From JBAZOY01 sp041648505 (lineage in GTDB: Bacteria; Desulfobacterota; Syntrophia; Syntrophales; CG2-30-49-12): a stretch of DNA of 64,000 nt. Both the position numbers and the translations under genes were made by a program. Where the stretch lies: the NCBI GenBank assembly GCA_041648505.1, contig JBAZOY010000003.1, positions 1 to 64,000 on the forward strand. Reading direction: 5' to 3'. Shown here in pieces: positions 33,569 to 43,036 of the stretch. How positions within the stretch are numbered: the first letter of the stretch is position 1; every line of letters starts with the position of its first letter. The notes below the pieces were generated by a model. It ran no database searches, had not been told where the DNA came from, and worked only from the letters and a program-made list of their open reading frames with translations.

Positions 33569-36229
33569 ATGAAAAATCTTATTTTGTGCCTCGTATTTAT
33601 TCTGTTACCCACGGGAGCCTTTGCCCTGGGAGAAAAGACACTGATCTTTGGGGGCAGTAGTGGTTTTGCCCCTTACGAATACCTTGATTCCTCCGGTAAA
33701 CCCAAAGGGTTTAATGTAGAATTGGTGCAGGCAATGGCCAGAAGCAAGGGGTGGAATATTGAGATAAGACTTATGGATTGGCCGTCTGCGATAAATGCTC
33801 TTCGGAAAGGAGAGATTGATGCCCTGTTGGGGATGCTGTATAGTGAGGAACGCGATAAGGAATTCGATTTTTCTGATCCCCATTCCACAGTTGAATTGTC
33901 CATTTTTACACGTAACGATGGCCCCTCTTTATCTACACCGGATAGTTTAAAGGGCAAGAGAATTGCCGTATATGATAGAGGGATAGCCATAGAAATCCTG
34001 AAGGACAGGAAAAATATTAACCCGGTAGCCATGAAAAATGTGGCGGGTATTTTCCCCGCCCTTAAAAGAGGGGAGGTAGATGCGGTTCTTTGTCCCAGGT
34101 TAATGGGTCTGTACTGGATTCGAAAATCGAATATCTCCGGTTTAAAATCACACGATGGTCTGTTTTTTTTGCGTCAGGCTTGTTTTGCGGTACGAGAAAG
34201 GGATACAAAACTCCTCAAGGAGATAAACGATGCCCTGGAAGGACTCAAACGATCTGGTCAGTACTTTCAAATCGGCGGCCTCCTCTTTGAAAGTATGGGG
34301 AAAAAGGCCCGAGTTGACCTGTTTCACCTCTTAGCGCCCCTTCCCGTAGTTGTCCTTCTCCTTTTTATTATTCTCAGTATTTTTAAGGGACGAAAGAGCA
34401 TCCAGTTCAAGTTGACACTCTCTTTCCTCTTTATCAGCGTAGTCCCCCTTTTGGGGATAGGGGCACTTACATACTTTGACGAAAGGCACATCATTATAGA
34501 TAAGGTAGAAAAGCATCTTGGATCTATTGTTGAACTACAGACTGCTCTTGTGAGCAAGTGGCTGGATCAGGCGATCCTTGATTGCCGGTTTCTTGCCCGG
34601 GATCAAATCCTTATCGAATCACTCAACGGCAATCCAAAAGGTGAGTATGGTAATATCCGCCGTTATCTTAGAGGTCTTGTTGAAGGCTGGGGATATGGAG
34701 AGGCCCTTGTGATCAGTCCGGCAGGAAAGGTACTCTTTTCAACCTCTCCCATGTACGAAGGTATTGACATAGCCAAAAACACACACTTCCGAGGGGCTAT
34801 GTCCCTTCCGGCAGGAGAGGTATATATTAAAGACATCTACTATTCGGTGCGGACGAAAACCCTGAGCATGGCCTTTTCCACCAGAATCCATATTCCTGAC
34901 GGTAAATCGGACCGGACAATCGGTGTGCTTGTTCTAAGGGTTGTAGTGGACAGGGCTCTATACCCGCTGATCCATGGCTGGCAGGGAATGGGAAGCTCTG
35001 GTGAGACTATTCTGGCACGAAGAGACGGGGAAAGGATACTTTTCTTGAACAACACCAGGCATTTCCCGGATACCGCCTTGAAACTTGCCCTTCCCGTCCA
35101 ACCATTCACAAAGCAGGTAGAAATTGCGCTGAAGGGGATTAAAGGAGAAAGAGGCGTGGCAGAAGTGGTTGACTACCGGGGAATCCCTGTGTTAGCTGCC
35201 TATTCCCCTGTTTCGCGCACCCAATGGGTATTGATTACCAAACAGGACAGTCGTGAGGCTATTTCCGAGATCAATCGCCTGGTTCAGAGAAACTATTTTA
35301 TCTTCATGGCCTTTTTACTGATCATCTCCGCCTTTGCCTTCCTGATCTCGCGTTCTATTACCAGATCAATAAGGATTCTCGAAGGAATGACCCGCAAGGT
35401 AACAGAGGGAATCCTTGATGTGGAACCGCCGAAGGTGAGACAGACAGATGAAATAGGACGTCTTACGGAATCATTTAAAGTAATGACCCGTTCTCTAAGG
35501 GAGCGATTTACCAGATCCGAAAAGCTATCCGCTCTCGGAAAACTCTCTGCGGGTCTCGCCCACGAGATCCGCACCCCTCTTACCTCGATAAGGGTTACTA
35601 TCCAGTCTCTGGAGAAACAACTAGAGCTTGATGAGGATCAAAGGGAAGATTTTGTCCTTGTGAAAAGGGAGGTTGACCGTATCAACGAAAATATCACCAG
35701 ATTTCTTGATTTTGCCCGGCCGACCACGCCTGCTTTTAAGTCCTTTGATCTTAACAGACTGTTGAGGGAAACCTTAAATCTAATCCAGCCTAAGATAAAG
35801 ACAAAGAAGGCCGATATTCACTTCCACTATGACAGTGAAGCCCTGGAAATTAAAGGAGACGAAAGACTCCTGCGACAGGTTTTTCTGAATCTTATCCTTA
35901 ATGCACTGGAGGCAATACCCGAAGGGGGGATGGTTACCATCTCCAGCGGGAGTCTAGAAAAGTTGGAAGGGGAATTTGGGACAGAGGGGAAATTTTCTCT
36001 GCCGGAGAAAGATCGGCGCTTTGTTGAAGTCTCAATTACCGATAACGGGGGAGGAATCACATCAAAAGATATATCTTACATTTTTGATCCTTTCTTTACC
36101 ACCAAGGAATCGGGTACAGGTCTGGGACTTTCCATAGCATTTTCCATTGTAGAAGGACATCATGGCTGGATAGAGGTGAACAGCCAGCCGGATATTAGCA
36201 CTACCTTTAAGGTGATCATACCTGGTTAA
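33569..36229 (+). CDS. Histidine kinase with periplasmic SBP and Cache sensors
   Basis: 886 residues. A signal sequence (LILCLVFILLPTGAFA) leads to a family-3 solute-binding domain (GFAPYEYLDSSGKPKGFNVE, IDALLGMLYSEERDKEFDFS) at residues ~25-245. A membrane helix follows (LAPLPVVVLLLFIILSIF), then a second with a Cache-like domain to ~570, a third helix, HAMP (~590-640), the phosphoacceptor LSAGLAHEIRTPLTSIRVT and ATPase domain (NLILNALEAIPEGG, DNGGGITSKD, GTGLGLSIAF). It senses probably two ligands outside the membrane and signals to the NtrC-type gene 14 bases downstream. Amino-acid-like ligands are typical for family 3, but the actual one is unknown. Confidence 0.92.
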   Translation: MKNLILCLVFILLPTGAFALGEKTLIFGGSSGFAPYEYLDSSGKPKGFNVELVQAMARSKGWNIEIRLMDWPSAINALRKGEIDALLGMLYSEERDKEFDFSDPHSTVELSIFTRNDGPSLSTPDSLKGKRIAVYDRGIAIEILKDRKNINPVAMKNVAGIFPALKRGEVDAVLCPRLMGLYWIRKSNISGLKSHDGLFFLRQACFAVRERDTKLLKEINDALEGLKRSGQYFQIGGLLFESMGKKARVDLFHLLAPLPVVVLLLFIILSIFKGRKSIQFKLTLSFLFISVVPLLGIGALTYFDERHIIIDKVEKHLGSIVELQTALVSKWLDQAILDCRFLARDQILIESLNGNPKGEYGNIRRYLRGLVEGWGYGEALVISPAGKVLFSTSPMYEGIDIAKNTHFRGAMSLPAGEVYIKDIYYSVRTKTLSMAFSTRIHIPDGKSDRTIGVLVLRVVVDRALYPLIHGWQGMGSSGETILARRDGERILFLNNTRHFPDTALKLALPVQPFTKQVEIALKGIKGERGVAEVVDYRGIPVLAAYSPVSRTQWVLITKQDSREAISEINRLVQRNYFIFMAFLLIISAFAFLISRSITRSIRILEGMTRKVTEGILDVEPPKVRQTDEIGRLTESFKVMTRSLRERFTRSEKLSALGKLSAGLAHEIRTPLTSIRVTIQSLEKQLELDEDQREDFVLVKREVDRINENITRFLDFARPTTPAFKSFDLNRLLRETLNLIQPKIKTKKADIHFHYDSEALEIKGDERLLRQVFLNLILNALEAIPEGGMVTISSGSLEKLEGEFGTEGKFSLPEKDRRFVEVSITDNGGGITSKDISYIFDPFFTTKESGTGLGLSIAFSIVEGHHGWIEVNSQPDISTTFKVIIPG

Positions 36230-36243
36230 GGGGGCAAGAGAAG

Positions 36244-37659
36244 ATGAAGAAAGTCTTGATAGTTGAGGACGATCCAGTCCTTGCCAAATCTTTGAGGAAG
36301 GCCCTCGGTAGATCCGGTTATGATGTACAGACCTGCGAGAGGGGGCGGGAGTCCCTGAAAAGGGTTGAGGAAGATGATGTGAAACTGGTTCTCCTCGATA
36401 ACAAACTGCCGGACATTACAGGTCTGGAAATCCTTAAACAGATCAGAGAGAATCAGATCAATCTTCCCGTAATTATGATGACCGGTTTCGGCACAGAGGA
36501 AACTGCTATCCAGGCTATGAAATATGGGGCTTATGATTATATTGTCAAGCCTTTTGATATAGATGATCTCGAAAGAATCATTGCCAGAGGGATAGAGGAC
36601 AGCCGTCTTATGGATGAAACGGCTTTTTATCCCTTTCCGGGGGATATTGACCTGGCTGCGGGGAGAATCATTGGAAGCAGTAGAAAAATGCAGGATGTCT
36701 ACAAGATGATCGGCCAGGTGGCAGAGACTAATATTACCGTTCTTATAAGAGGAGAATCGGGTACGGGTAAGGAACTGGTAGCGCGGGCCATTTATCACCA
36801 CAGTCGCAGAAAGGATAAGCCGTTTCTTGCCGTCAACTGCGCGGCAATCCCAGAGACCCTTCTGGAAAGTGAGCTTTTTGGATATGAAAAAGGCGCTTTT
36901 ACCGGGGCAATGAAGAAAAGGATCGGTAAATTTGAGCAATGTCATGAGGGTACAATCTTTCTCGACGAGATCGGAGATATGTCCCTGGCCACCCAGGCCA
37001 AGGTCCTCCGTGTTCTGCAAGACGGAGAATTTGAACGGATAGGGGGAGAGGAGAAAGTTGTCACAGACGTGAGGATTATAGCAGCGACCAATAAACCCCT
37101 TGAGGAATATATGAGGCAGGGTTTCTTCCGGGACGATCTTTACTATCGCCTAGAGACTGTTACCATTACCATTCCCCCTCTGCGGGAAAGGCCCGAGGAT
37201 ATCCATGAGCTTGCGGAGTATTTTTTTCAGTATTTCAGGAAAAACATGGATTCTCATGTGAGGATATTTAGCCCTGCAGTGATAACCAGACTTCATGCTT
37301 ATCACTGGCCGGGAAACGTCAGGGAACTTATCAATACAATCACGAGAGCGCTTGTCCTCGCTACGGGTGATGTGCTTACTGTTGATCATCTCTCCCTAAG
37401 TGACAGTGGGAGGGCTATCCCTGTGGCATCGAATGGAACTGGGGGGGAGAGATCCATTAAAGAGGAGATACTCGGAGCTATCCAGGAAGCCCTTCTCGCC
37501 CCGGAGCAAAACCTCTACGCACGGGTAATAGAGGAAGTAGATAAGATACTTATCGGCAGCCTGCTTAAGGAAATGAATGGAAACCAGGTTCAGGTGGCCA
37601 AAGTTTTAGGTATCAGCCGGAACACACTGCGCCAAAAGATAAAGCAATTAGCTCTTTAG
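36244..37659 (+). CDS. NtrC-family sigma-54 activator, partner of the SBP kinase
   Basis: 471 residues. Receiver (ILIVEDDPVL type, LVLLDNKLPDITG, IMMTGFGTEE, DYIVKPFDI), AAA+ ATPase (GESGTGKELVARAIYHHSR, ELFGYEKGAFTGAMKKR with the GAFTGA sigma-54 loop, DEIGDMSLATQAKVLRVLQD, NVRELINTITRAL) and a Fis-type helix-turn-helix (NQVQVAKVLGISRNTLRQKI). It activates RNA polymerase with sigma-54 once phosphorylated. A candidate target promoter is at 37795-37810, just downstream. Confidence 0.95.
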   Translation: MKKVLIVEDDPVLAKSLRKALGRSGYDVQTCERGRESLKRVEEDDVKLVLLDNKLPDITGLEILKQIRENQINLPVIMMTGFGTEETAIQAMKYGAYDYIVKPFDIDDLERIIARGIEDSRLMDETAFYPFPGDIDLAAGRIIGSSRKMQDVYKMIGQVAETNITVLIRGESGTGKELVARAIYHHSRRKDKPFLAVNCAAIPETLLESELFGYEKGAFTGAMKKRIGKFEQCHEGTIFLDEIGDMSLATQAKVLRVLQDGEFERIGGEEKVVTDVRIIAATNKPLEEYMRQGFFRDDLYYRLETVTITIPPLRERPEDIHELAEYFFQYFRKNMDSHVRIFSPAVITRLHAYHWPGNVRELINTITRALVLATGDVLTVDHLSLSDSGRAIPVASNGTGGERSIKEEILGAIQEALLAPEQNLYARVIEEVDKILIGSLLKEMNGNQVQVAKVLGISRNTLRQKIKQLAL

Positions 37660-37794
37660 ATTGTTCAATATGTTACCACTCCTGATTATTTTCCGCACAG
37701 GATACGCCAATAGAATTTAAAACTCAGATTATAAAACACCCCATAATTCACGATTCACGATTTACTGTCTACGATTCTTGATTTCTTACTTATT

Positions 37795-37810
37795 CGGTAT
37801 ATTATTTGCT
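37795..37810 (+). promoter_or_regulatory. Candidate sigma-54 promoter upstream of receiver/Cache kinase pair
   Basis: CGGTATATTATTTGCT keeps the required GG and GC with ten bases between, and a good TTTGCT -12 element; the -24 element is degenerate (CGGTAT for TGGCAC). It lies about 85 bases before the start at 37894. The 235-base gap upstream also has degenerate repeats of ATTCACG/ATTTAC type (37745-37790). Confidence 0.45.
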
Positions 37811-37893
37811 TAACAATATCGCGTGTAATAGTCCGAAGTCTAATTGAACTCCGACGACTTATAATTTCCTTCTTCCCTTTTGGGTTGTGTTAA

Positions 37894-38286
37894 ATGAATA
37901 TTCCAGAAATTCTGATTGCTGATGATGATCCTGTAATCCTTCATACCTTGAGCAAATTTTTCTTCAGAGAGGGTTATCGGATCATTTCAGCCCATAATGG
38001 CCAGGAGGCCCTCTCAATTTTAGAGGAGAAGGGACCTGACCTGCTTATCCTTGATGCCAGAATGCCCTTAAAATCAGGGGTTGAAGTGGTTAAGGAGATG
38101 GCTGCCAAGGGCTTAACGACCCCGGTGATAGTCATGACAGCCTATTCAAACTCCTTTCCCTTTTCGGATGTGGAGGTCTGGGGGGTAAGGGGATACTTTC
38201 AAAAACCTTTTGATGTGGAAGAAATGAACAGGCTGGTTAGAGAGATACTTTTTCCACCAAATGATAAGATAAACGGTGATTCATGA
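37894..38286 (+). CDS. Single-domain response regulator
   Basis: 130 residues, receiver only: EILIADDDPVILHTLSKFFF, LLILDARMPLKSGVEV, VIVMTAYSNSF and FQKPFDVEE supply the pocket, phosphoacceptor Asp, Thr and Lys. Its TGA overlaps the ATG of the next kinase (ATGA at 38283), so the two are translationally coupled and probably partners. Confidence 0.93.
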   Translation: MNIPEILIADDDPVILHTLSKFFFREGYRIISAHNGQEALSILEEKGPDLLILDARMPLKSGVEVVKEMAAKGLTTPVIVMTAYSNSFPFSDVEVWGVRGYFQKPFDVEEMNRLVREILFPPNDKINGDS

Positions 38287-39971
38287 AGAAAGAGAAACTG
38301 GAAGATGTACATCACTACCGGTCAATAACCAGAAACCTGCTTTTGACGGTAATCCTTGTTTCATTAGCTCCCTTGCTCATTGTCAGCGGAACAATCCTGT
38401 ATCATTTTCATGTTTCGTACCGTCAAAAGGCAATTGCCCATTTGGAAGAGATGGTAGAGAAACACCGACAGAATATTGATAGTTTTTTAAATGAAAAACT
38501 CGCTGATATCAGGGTCATGGGAGAATCTTTCACCTTTGAGCAGTTGAGCAATGAATCTTTCCTGTGGCAAAGGTTATCCATACGTCAGAGGGAACATGGC
38601 GGCGTGTTTGTGGATATGGGTTTGGTGAATGACCAGGGGGTCCAGGTCGCGTATGCAGGAACATTTAAGTTAGGTCATGCCGTATATTCGGAGGCTGATT
38701 GGTTTAAAAAGGCCATGGCCAGCCAGTATTTTATCAGCGATGTCTTTTTAGGTCTCCGTGGGTTGCCACATTTTATCGTTGCCACCAAAGAGGATTGGCA
38801 GGGAAGGAGTTGGATATTAAGGGCTACTATTAATTTTGTTGCCTTTAATTCCCTGGTTGAAAACATCCACATAGGTGAAACGGGAATGGCTTTTATTTTG
38901 AACAGGAAAGGCGAATTTCAGACAAACCCCCGGGCGGATGTGACCTTACATATGGATATCTATAAGGATCTCCTTACAAGAAACATAACTAAAGTAAGCG
39001 TTGTTGAGAAGGCCGACGGTTCAGGAGCGAAATTTATCTATCTTCTGGCGCCCCTCAAAAAGGGAGACTGGATACTGGTTTATCAGCAGGATGCACGAGA
39101 CGCCTTTTCTGTCGTGTATAAGACGCAAAAACTCGCACTAATTATCCTTTTGGTAGGTGGTCTTGGTATCGTTATTATGGCCTTTGTATTATCGAAGAGA
39201 ATGGTCAATCGCATCATCCGTGCCGACCGGGAAAAGGAGATGATGAGCGAACAGGTCATTGAAGCCGGTAAAATGGCCTCCCTTGGAGAACTGGCCGCCG
39301 GTATAGCCCATGAAATCAACAACCCGGTAGCTATCATGGTTGAGGAAGCGGGATGGCTGGAGGATTTGTTAGGAGACGGAGAGATACAGCAAAGCGAAGT
39401 CACTGAAAATATTGAAGAATTTAAAAGGGCGTTACAGCAGATAAAGAACCAGGGGATAAGATGCAAGGGTATTACCCACAAACTGTTAAGTTTTGCCAGA
39501 AAAACAGATGCTGAGGTCCATGACGTGCAGTTGAATGACCTGATTACGGAGGTTGTAGGGATTTCTGAGCAGATGGCAAGATACAGTAATGTCAAGATAC
39601 AAATGCATCTGGCAGGAGATTTGCCGACCGTAACTGTCTCACCATCAGAGATACAACAGGTTTTCCTAAATCTGATTAATAATTCCATCGACGCCATGGA
39701 TAAGGATGGAGGTAGAATTGATATCACAAGCAGAGTTGATGGTAATTTTGTTGTTATTGATGTTGCCGATACGGGTCAGGGTATTCCCAAACTCATTCTC
39801 TCCCGGATATTCGATCCTTTTTTCACTACAAAGCCGGTAGGAAAAGGAACCGGCTTGGGGCTGTCCATAGTCTACGGCATTGTTGAAAAAATGGGGGGGG
39901 AGATAAGCGTAAACAGCGCCGTGGGTATGGGTACCACTTTCCATATCCGTATCCCTCACCGTAAGTCTTAA
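38283..39971 (+). CDS. Cache-domain histidine kinase A
   Basis: 562 residues. Helix 1 (LLLTVILVSLAPLLIVSGTI), a double-Cache periplasmic domain (~50-260), helix 2 (LALIILLVGGLGIVIMAFVL), then LGELAAGIAHEINNPVAIMV (phosphoacceptor His) and the ATPase domain (NLINNSIDAMDKDGG, DTGQGIPKLILSRIFDPFF, GTGLGLSIVYGIVEKMGG). The Cache region carries FISDVFLGLRGLPHFIVAT and SWILRATINF...GETGMAF, shared with kinases at 40848 and 60122. No HAMP domain is evident. Confidence 0.92.
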   Translation: MKKEKLEDVHHYRSITRNLLLTVILVSLAPLLIVSGTILYHFHVSYRQKAIAHLEEMVEKHRQNIDSFLNEKLADIRVMGESFTFEQLSNESFLWQRLSIRQREHGGVFVDMGLVNDQGVQVAYAGTFKLGHAVYSEADWFKKAMASQYFISDVFLGLRGLPHFIVATKEDWQGRSWILRATINFVAFNSLVENIHIGETGMAFILNRKGEFQTNPRADVTLHMDIYKDLLTRNITKVSVVEKADGSGAKFIYLLAPLKKGDWILVYQQDARDAFSVVYKTQKLALIILLVGGLGIVIMAFVLSKRMVNRIIRADREKEMMSEQVIEAGKMASLGELAAGIAHEINNPVAIMVEEAGWLEDLLGDGEIQQSEVTENIEEFKRALQQIKNQGIRCKGITHKLLSFARKTDAEVHDVQLNDLITEVVGISEQMARYSNVKIQMHLAGDLPTVTVSPSEIQQVFLNLINNSIDAMDKDGGRIDITSRVDGNFVVIDVADTGQGIPKLILSRIFDPFFTTKPVGKGTGLGLSIVYGIVEKMGGEISVNSAVGMGTTFHIRIPHRKS

Positions 39972-40022
39972 GCCAAAAGATTAAATGGTGACTGATAACT
40001 GCTGTTCCCCGGGGTAATGTAA

Positions 40023-40424
40023 ATGAATCAAGATGGGAAAAAAACGACAGATCGTATAAAAATTCTCCTTGTGGATGACGAGGAGGGGTATGTGAGTGTC
40101 CTTTCAAGAAGAATGGCAAAAAGAAACTTTGAAGTAACGCCTGCGCTAAGTGGGACGGAAGCAATAGAGGCTCTTCGCGGGCAGGATTTTCATGTAGCCA
40201 TTCTGGATCTAAAAATGCAAGGTATGGATGGTATCGAGGTCTTAAAGATATTTAAAAAGATGTGTCCTTCTATGGAGGTGATAATGCTTACGGGCCACGG
40301 TTCCGAGCAAGCCGCCAAGGATGGCTTGTCTTTGGGGGCGTTTGCCTATCTCACCAAACCATGTGACCTGGAGGATATTATCAGTAAGATTGGAAAAGCC
40401 TGTAGAAGAGCAGGAGGTGGGTGA
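40023..40424 (+). CDS. Single-domain response regulator
   Basis: 133 residues: ILLVDDEEGYVSVLSRRMAK, VAILDLKMQGMDGIEVL, IMLTGHGSEQAAKDGLSLGA and YLTKPCDLED are the receiver signatures. It is the first of two adjacent receivers before kinase B; the next start follows its stop by one base. Confidence 0.92.
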   Translation: MNQDGKKTTDRIKILLVDDEEGYVSVLSRRMAKRNFEVTPALSGTEAIEALRGQDFHVAILDLKMQGMDGIEVLKIFKKMCPSMEVIMLTGHGSEQAAKDGLSLGAFAYLTKPCDLEDIISKIGKACRRAGGG

Positions 40425-40425
40425 G

Positions 40426-40851
40426 GTGGATCAATTCAGCGTCCTTCTGGTGGATGACGAAAGAGAATTTTTAGAGACATTAATTAAAAGGCTGCAAAAG
40501 CGAAAGTTACAGGTGACAGGTGCGGGTTGTGGTGAAGAAGCCCTCAGGATTATCAAAGAAACTCCACCGGATGTGGTTGTTCTGGATGTAAGAATGCAGG
40601 GTATGGACGGCATACAGACACTGAGAGAGATCAAAAAAGTTTGTCCTATGGTGGAAGTGATTATGCTTACAGGACATGCCAGCCTGGAAGTCGCCGTGGA
40701 GGGTATGGAATTAGGGGCCTTTGATTATCTAATGAAACCGATGGATATTGACGAGTTGGTATATAAACTTGAGGACGCCTATAAAAGAAAAACAATCCAG
40801 GAAAGAAAGATAAAACATCTGGAAGAGGAGAGGGAGAGGTCTTTAACATGA
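40426..40851 (+). CDS. Single-domain response regulator
   Basis: Start set at GTG 40426, 7 bases after AGGAGGTG; an upstream ATG at 40321 lies in the previous gene. 141 residues. VLLVDDEREFLETLIKRLQK, VVVLDVRMQGMDGIQTL, IMLTGHASLEVAVEGMELGA and YLMKPMDIDEL. A charged helical tail (RKIKHLEEERERS) follows the receiver. Its stop overlaps the kinase B start (ATGA at 40848). Confidence 0.92.
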   Translation: MDQFSVLLVDDEREFLETLIKRLQKRKLQVTGAGCGEEALRIIKETPPDVVVLDVRMQGMDGIQTLREIKKVCPMVEVIMLTGHASLEVAVEGMELGAFDYLMKPMDIDELVYKLEDAYKRKTIQERKIKHLEEERERSLT

Positions 40852-42509
40852 GAAGAAGGGTTTTTAAAAGCCTTCAGAGGAAGATTGTATTTATTACTCT
40901 GGTAGTTTCATTTATACCTCTCATCTCTCTCAGTGTTGTGATCTATAACCAATTTGCCCAGATGTTCAAGGACAAAATTGAGGAACAGATTAAGTACCGT
41001 GCCAGGGTTCAGAGTAACGCCATAGAACTTTTCTTAAAGGAACGTATTGCCATTCTTACGGTCATGGCCGACACGCATACCTTCGATAATTTAGCAGAAA
41101 AGGACAATATAGGGAGGCTTTTTCAGGTAATGAATCGTCGAGCCGGCGGCTTCATTGATCTCGGTTTGATTGACAGTGCCGGCCGGCATGTTGCCTACAC
41201 AGGTCCTTACAATCTTCTCGAACTTAACTATTATTCGCAACCATGGTTTGGAGAGGTAGAAAGTAAGGGTATTTATATCAGTGATGTCTTTCTGGGTTAC
41301 AGGCATGTACCTCACTTTATCATTGCTGTCAGGCGCCAGGAAAACAATAGAAGCTGGATACTGAGGGCAACAATAGACCCTAATGTTTTTGAGAGCCTCG
41401 TCCGGGCGGGACAGGTGGGGAAAACAGGGGATGCCTTTATCATTAACAAAGCTGGTTTCTATCAAACCAATCCACGTTTTAATGGTCAAATTCTTTCTAA
41501 ATCAAATCTGGAACCAACAGTCTTCGGAGAGGGAACGACAGTCTTAGAAAAGGTGAACAGGGAGGGAGAAAAGGTACTCTATGCGGGAAGCTGGTTGAAA
41601 GAAAACAACTGGCTTTTAGTGATCAGCCAGGAAGCATCGGAAGAAATGACAAAACTGTTCAGAACGAGAAGGATGGGGATTATTACCGTTACTTCCGGTT
41701 GTTTGCTGATTATCATGACAATTATCTTTACTACCAATCAGATCATCAGACGTCTGGAAGTGGCCGATCGTAAAATGAACGAACTGAATGCACAACTCGT
41801 CCATACCGACAAACTGGCTGCTCTCGGTAAGATGGCGGCGGGTGTTGCCCATGAGATCAACAATCCTCTTGCTGTAATTGCCGAAAAAACGGGTTGGATG
41901 GAGGACCTGCTGACAGAGGAGGAGTTTCAGAACAGCAAATATTTTGAAGAATATAAAAAATCTCTCAAGAAGATAGAAGAACATGTGGAGAGGGCGAGAA
42001 AAGTTACCCATGGCATGCTTGGATTTGCCCGAAGAATGGAACCTCACCTGGAAGATGTTGATGTAAACGAAGTGCTGCATCAGACGATAACCTTTTTGGA
42101 AAGTTCCGCCCGACTGAATAACATAACTATAGAAAGAGACTTGAGTTCTGACCTGCCCATCATTGCCAGCGACCACGCCCAGCTCCAGCAAGTGTTTTTG
42201 AATCTAATGACCAATGCTATTGACGTGATAGGTAAAGATGGAATTATCCATGTAAGAAGCCGGAGGACCAATTCCGAGATAGCTATTAGTATAAAAGATA
42301 ACGGTCCCGGTATTCCTAAGGAATTTCAGTCAAGAGTTTTTGAGCCCTTTTTCACTACCAAACAGATAGGAAAAGGGACAGGGCTTGGTTTATCAGTCAG
42401 TCATAATATTGTGCAAAATTTGCATGGGACTATCACCTTTGAGAGCGAGGAAGGAAAAGGGACAACATTTACCGTGAAGTTGCCTGTTGTTGTCCCGCAG
42501 AAGAAGTAG
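40848..42509 (+). CDS. Cache-domain histidine kinase B
   Basis: 553 residues, same architecture as kinase A: helix 1 (IVFITLVVSFIPLISLSVVI), double Cache with YISDVFLGYRHVPHFIIAVR and SWILRATIDPNVFE...GKTGDAF, helix 2 (GIITVTSGCLLIIMTIIFTT), then KMAAGVAHEINNPLAVIAEK and ATPase motifs NLMTNAIDVIGKDG, DNGPGIPKEFQSRVFEPFF, GTGLGLSVSHNIV. Likely phosphorylates one or more of the three receivers around it (40023, 40426, 42554). Confidence 0.92.
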   Translation: MRRRVFKSLQRKIVFITLVVSFIPLISLSVVIYNQFAQMFKDKIEEQIKYRARVQSNAIELFLKERIAILTVMADTHTFDNLAEKDNIGRLFQVMNRRAGGFIDLGLIDSAGRHVAYTGPYNLLELNYYSQPWFGEVESKGIYISDVFLGYRHVPHFIIAVRRQENNRSWILRATIDPNVFESLVRAGQVGKTGDAFIINKAGFYQTNPRFNGQILSKSNLEPTVFGEGTTVLEKVNREGEKVLYAGSWLKENNWLLVISQEASEEMTKLFRTRRMGIITVTSGCLLIIMTIIFTTNQIIRRLEVADRKMNELNAQLVHTDKLAALGKMAAGVAHEINNPLAVIAEKTGWMEDLLTEEEFQNSKYFEEYKKSLKKIEEHVERARKVTHGMLGFARRMEPHLEDVDVNEVLHQTITFLESSARLNNITIERDLSSDLPIIASDHAQLQQVFLNLMTNAIDVIGKDGIIHVRSRRTNSEIAISIKDNGPGIPKEFQSRVFEPFFTTKQIGKGTGLGLSVSHNIVQNLHGTITFESEEGKGTTFTVKLPVVVPQKK

Positions 42510-42553
42510 ATACCATTCATAGCTACATAAATACACAAAAATGGAGGGCTGCA

Positions 42554-43024
42554 ATGTACACCTTCCGGGTTTTGATTGTTGATGACGAGGTGGATTTTCT
42601 GGAGACTATTGTCAATCGGCTCCAGAAAAGGAAAGTTGAGGCAACGGGCGTTCTCAGCGGAGAGGCTGCCATAGAGTTGATGGATGAGAAACTCTTTGAT
42701 GTTGTTTTGCTGGATATCAAGATGCCGGGCGGTATGGATGGCATCGAGGTTTTAAGGGAGATAAAGAAGATGCATCCTTTGACCGAGGTGATTCTTCTTA
42801 CCGGACATGCTTCAGTGGAGATGAGCATAGAAGGGTTGAAGCTGGGCGCCTTTGATTACCTGATAAAACCTGTAAAATTTAATGAGCTTCTGGACAAATT
42901 GGGCGCTGCCTTTCAAAAGAAGAATGCTCAGGAACAAAGGATTCGTGGTGCAAAGATACAGGAGTTGATCCATTTTCCCGGTCACATGTTTGATCCGAAA
43001 GAGGCAGAAAAAGAGAAAAATTAA
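42554..43024 (+). CDS. Single-domain response regulator with charged tail
   Basis: 156 residues: VLIVDDEVDFLETIVNRLQK, VVLLDIKMPGGMDGIEVL (one extra Gly in the Asp loop), ILLTGHASVEMSIEGLKLGA and YLIKPVKFNELL. The tail after residue 120 contains QKKNAQEQRIRGAKIQEL; a related decayed piece reappears at 45500-45642. The spacing before the stress-protein gene is 12 bases, with AAGGAGG. Confidence 0.92.
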   Translation: MYTFRVLIVDDEVDFLETIVNRLQKRKVEATGVLSGEAAIELMDEKLFDVVLLDIKMPGGMDGIEVLREIKKMHPLTEVILLTGHASVEMSIEGLKLGAFDYLIKPVKFNELLDKLGAAFQKKNAQEQRIRGAKIQELIHFPGHMFDPKEAEKEKN

Positions 43025-43036
43025 GAAGGAGGTCTT

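Noticed and set aside
36226..37020. 264-codon minus-strand frame opposite the NtrC gene
   Set aside because: Antisense shadow of a well-supported gene.
37741..37794. Short repeats of ATTCACG/ATTTAC type as a CRISPR-like array
   Set aside because: Units are under ten bases, irregular, and without spacers.
39083..39727. 214-codon minus-strand frame opposite kinase A
   Set aside because: Antisense shadow with serine/isoleucine-rich meaningless sequence.
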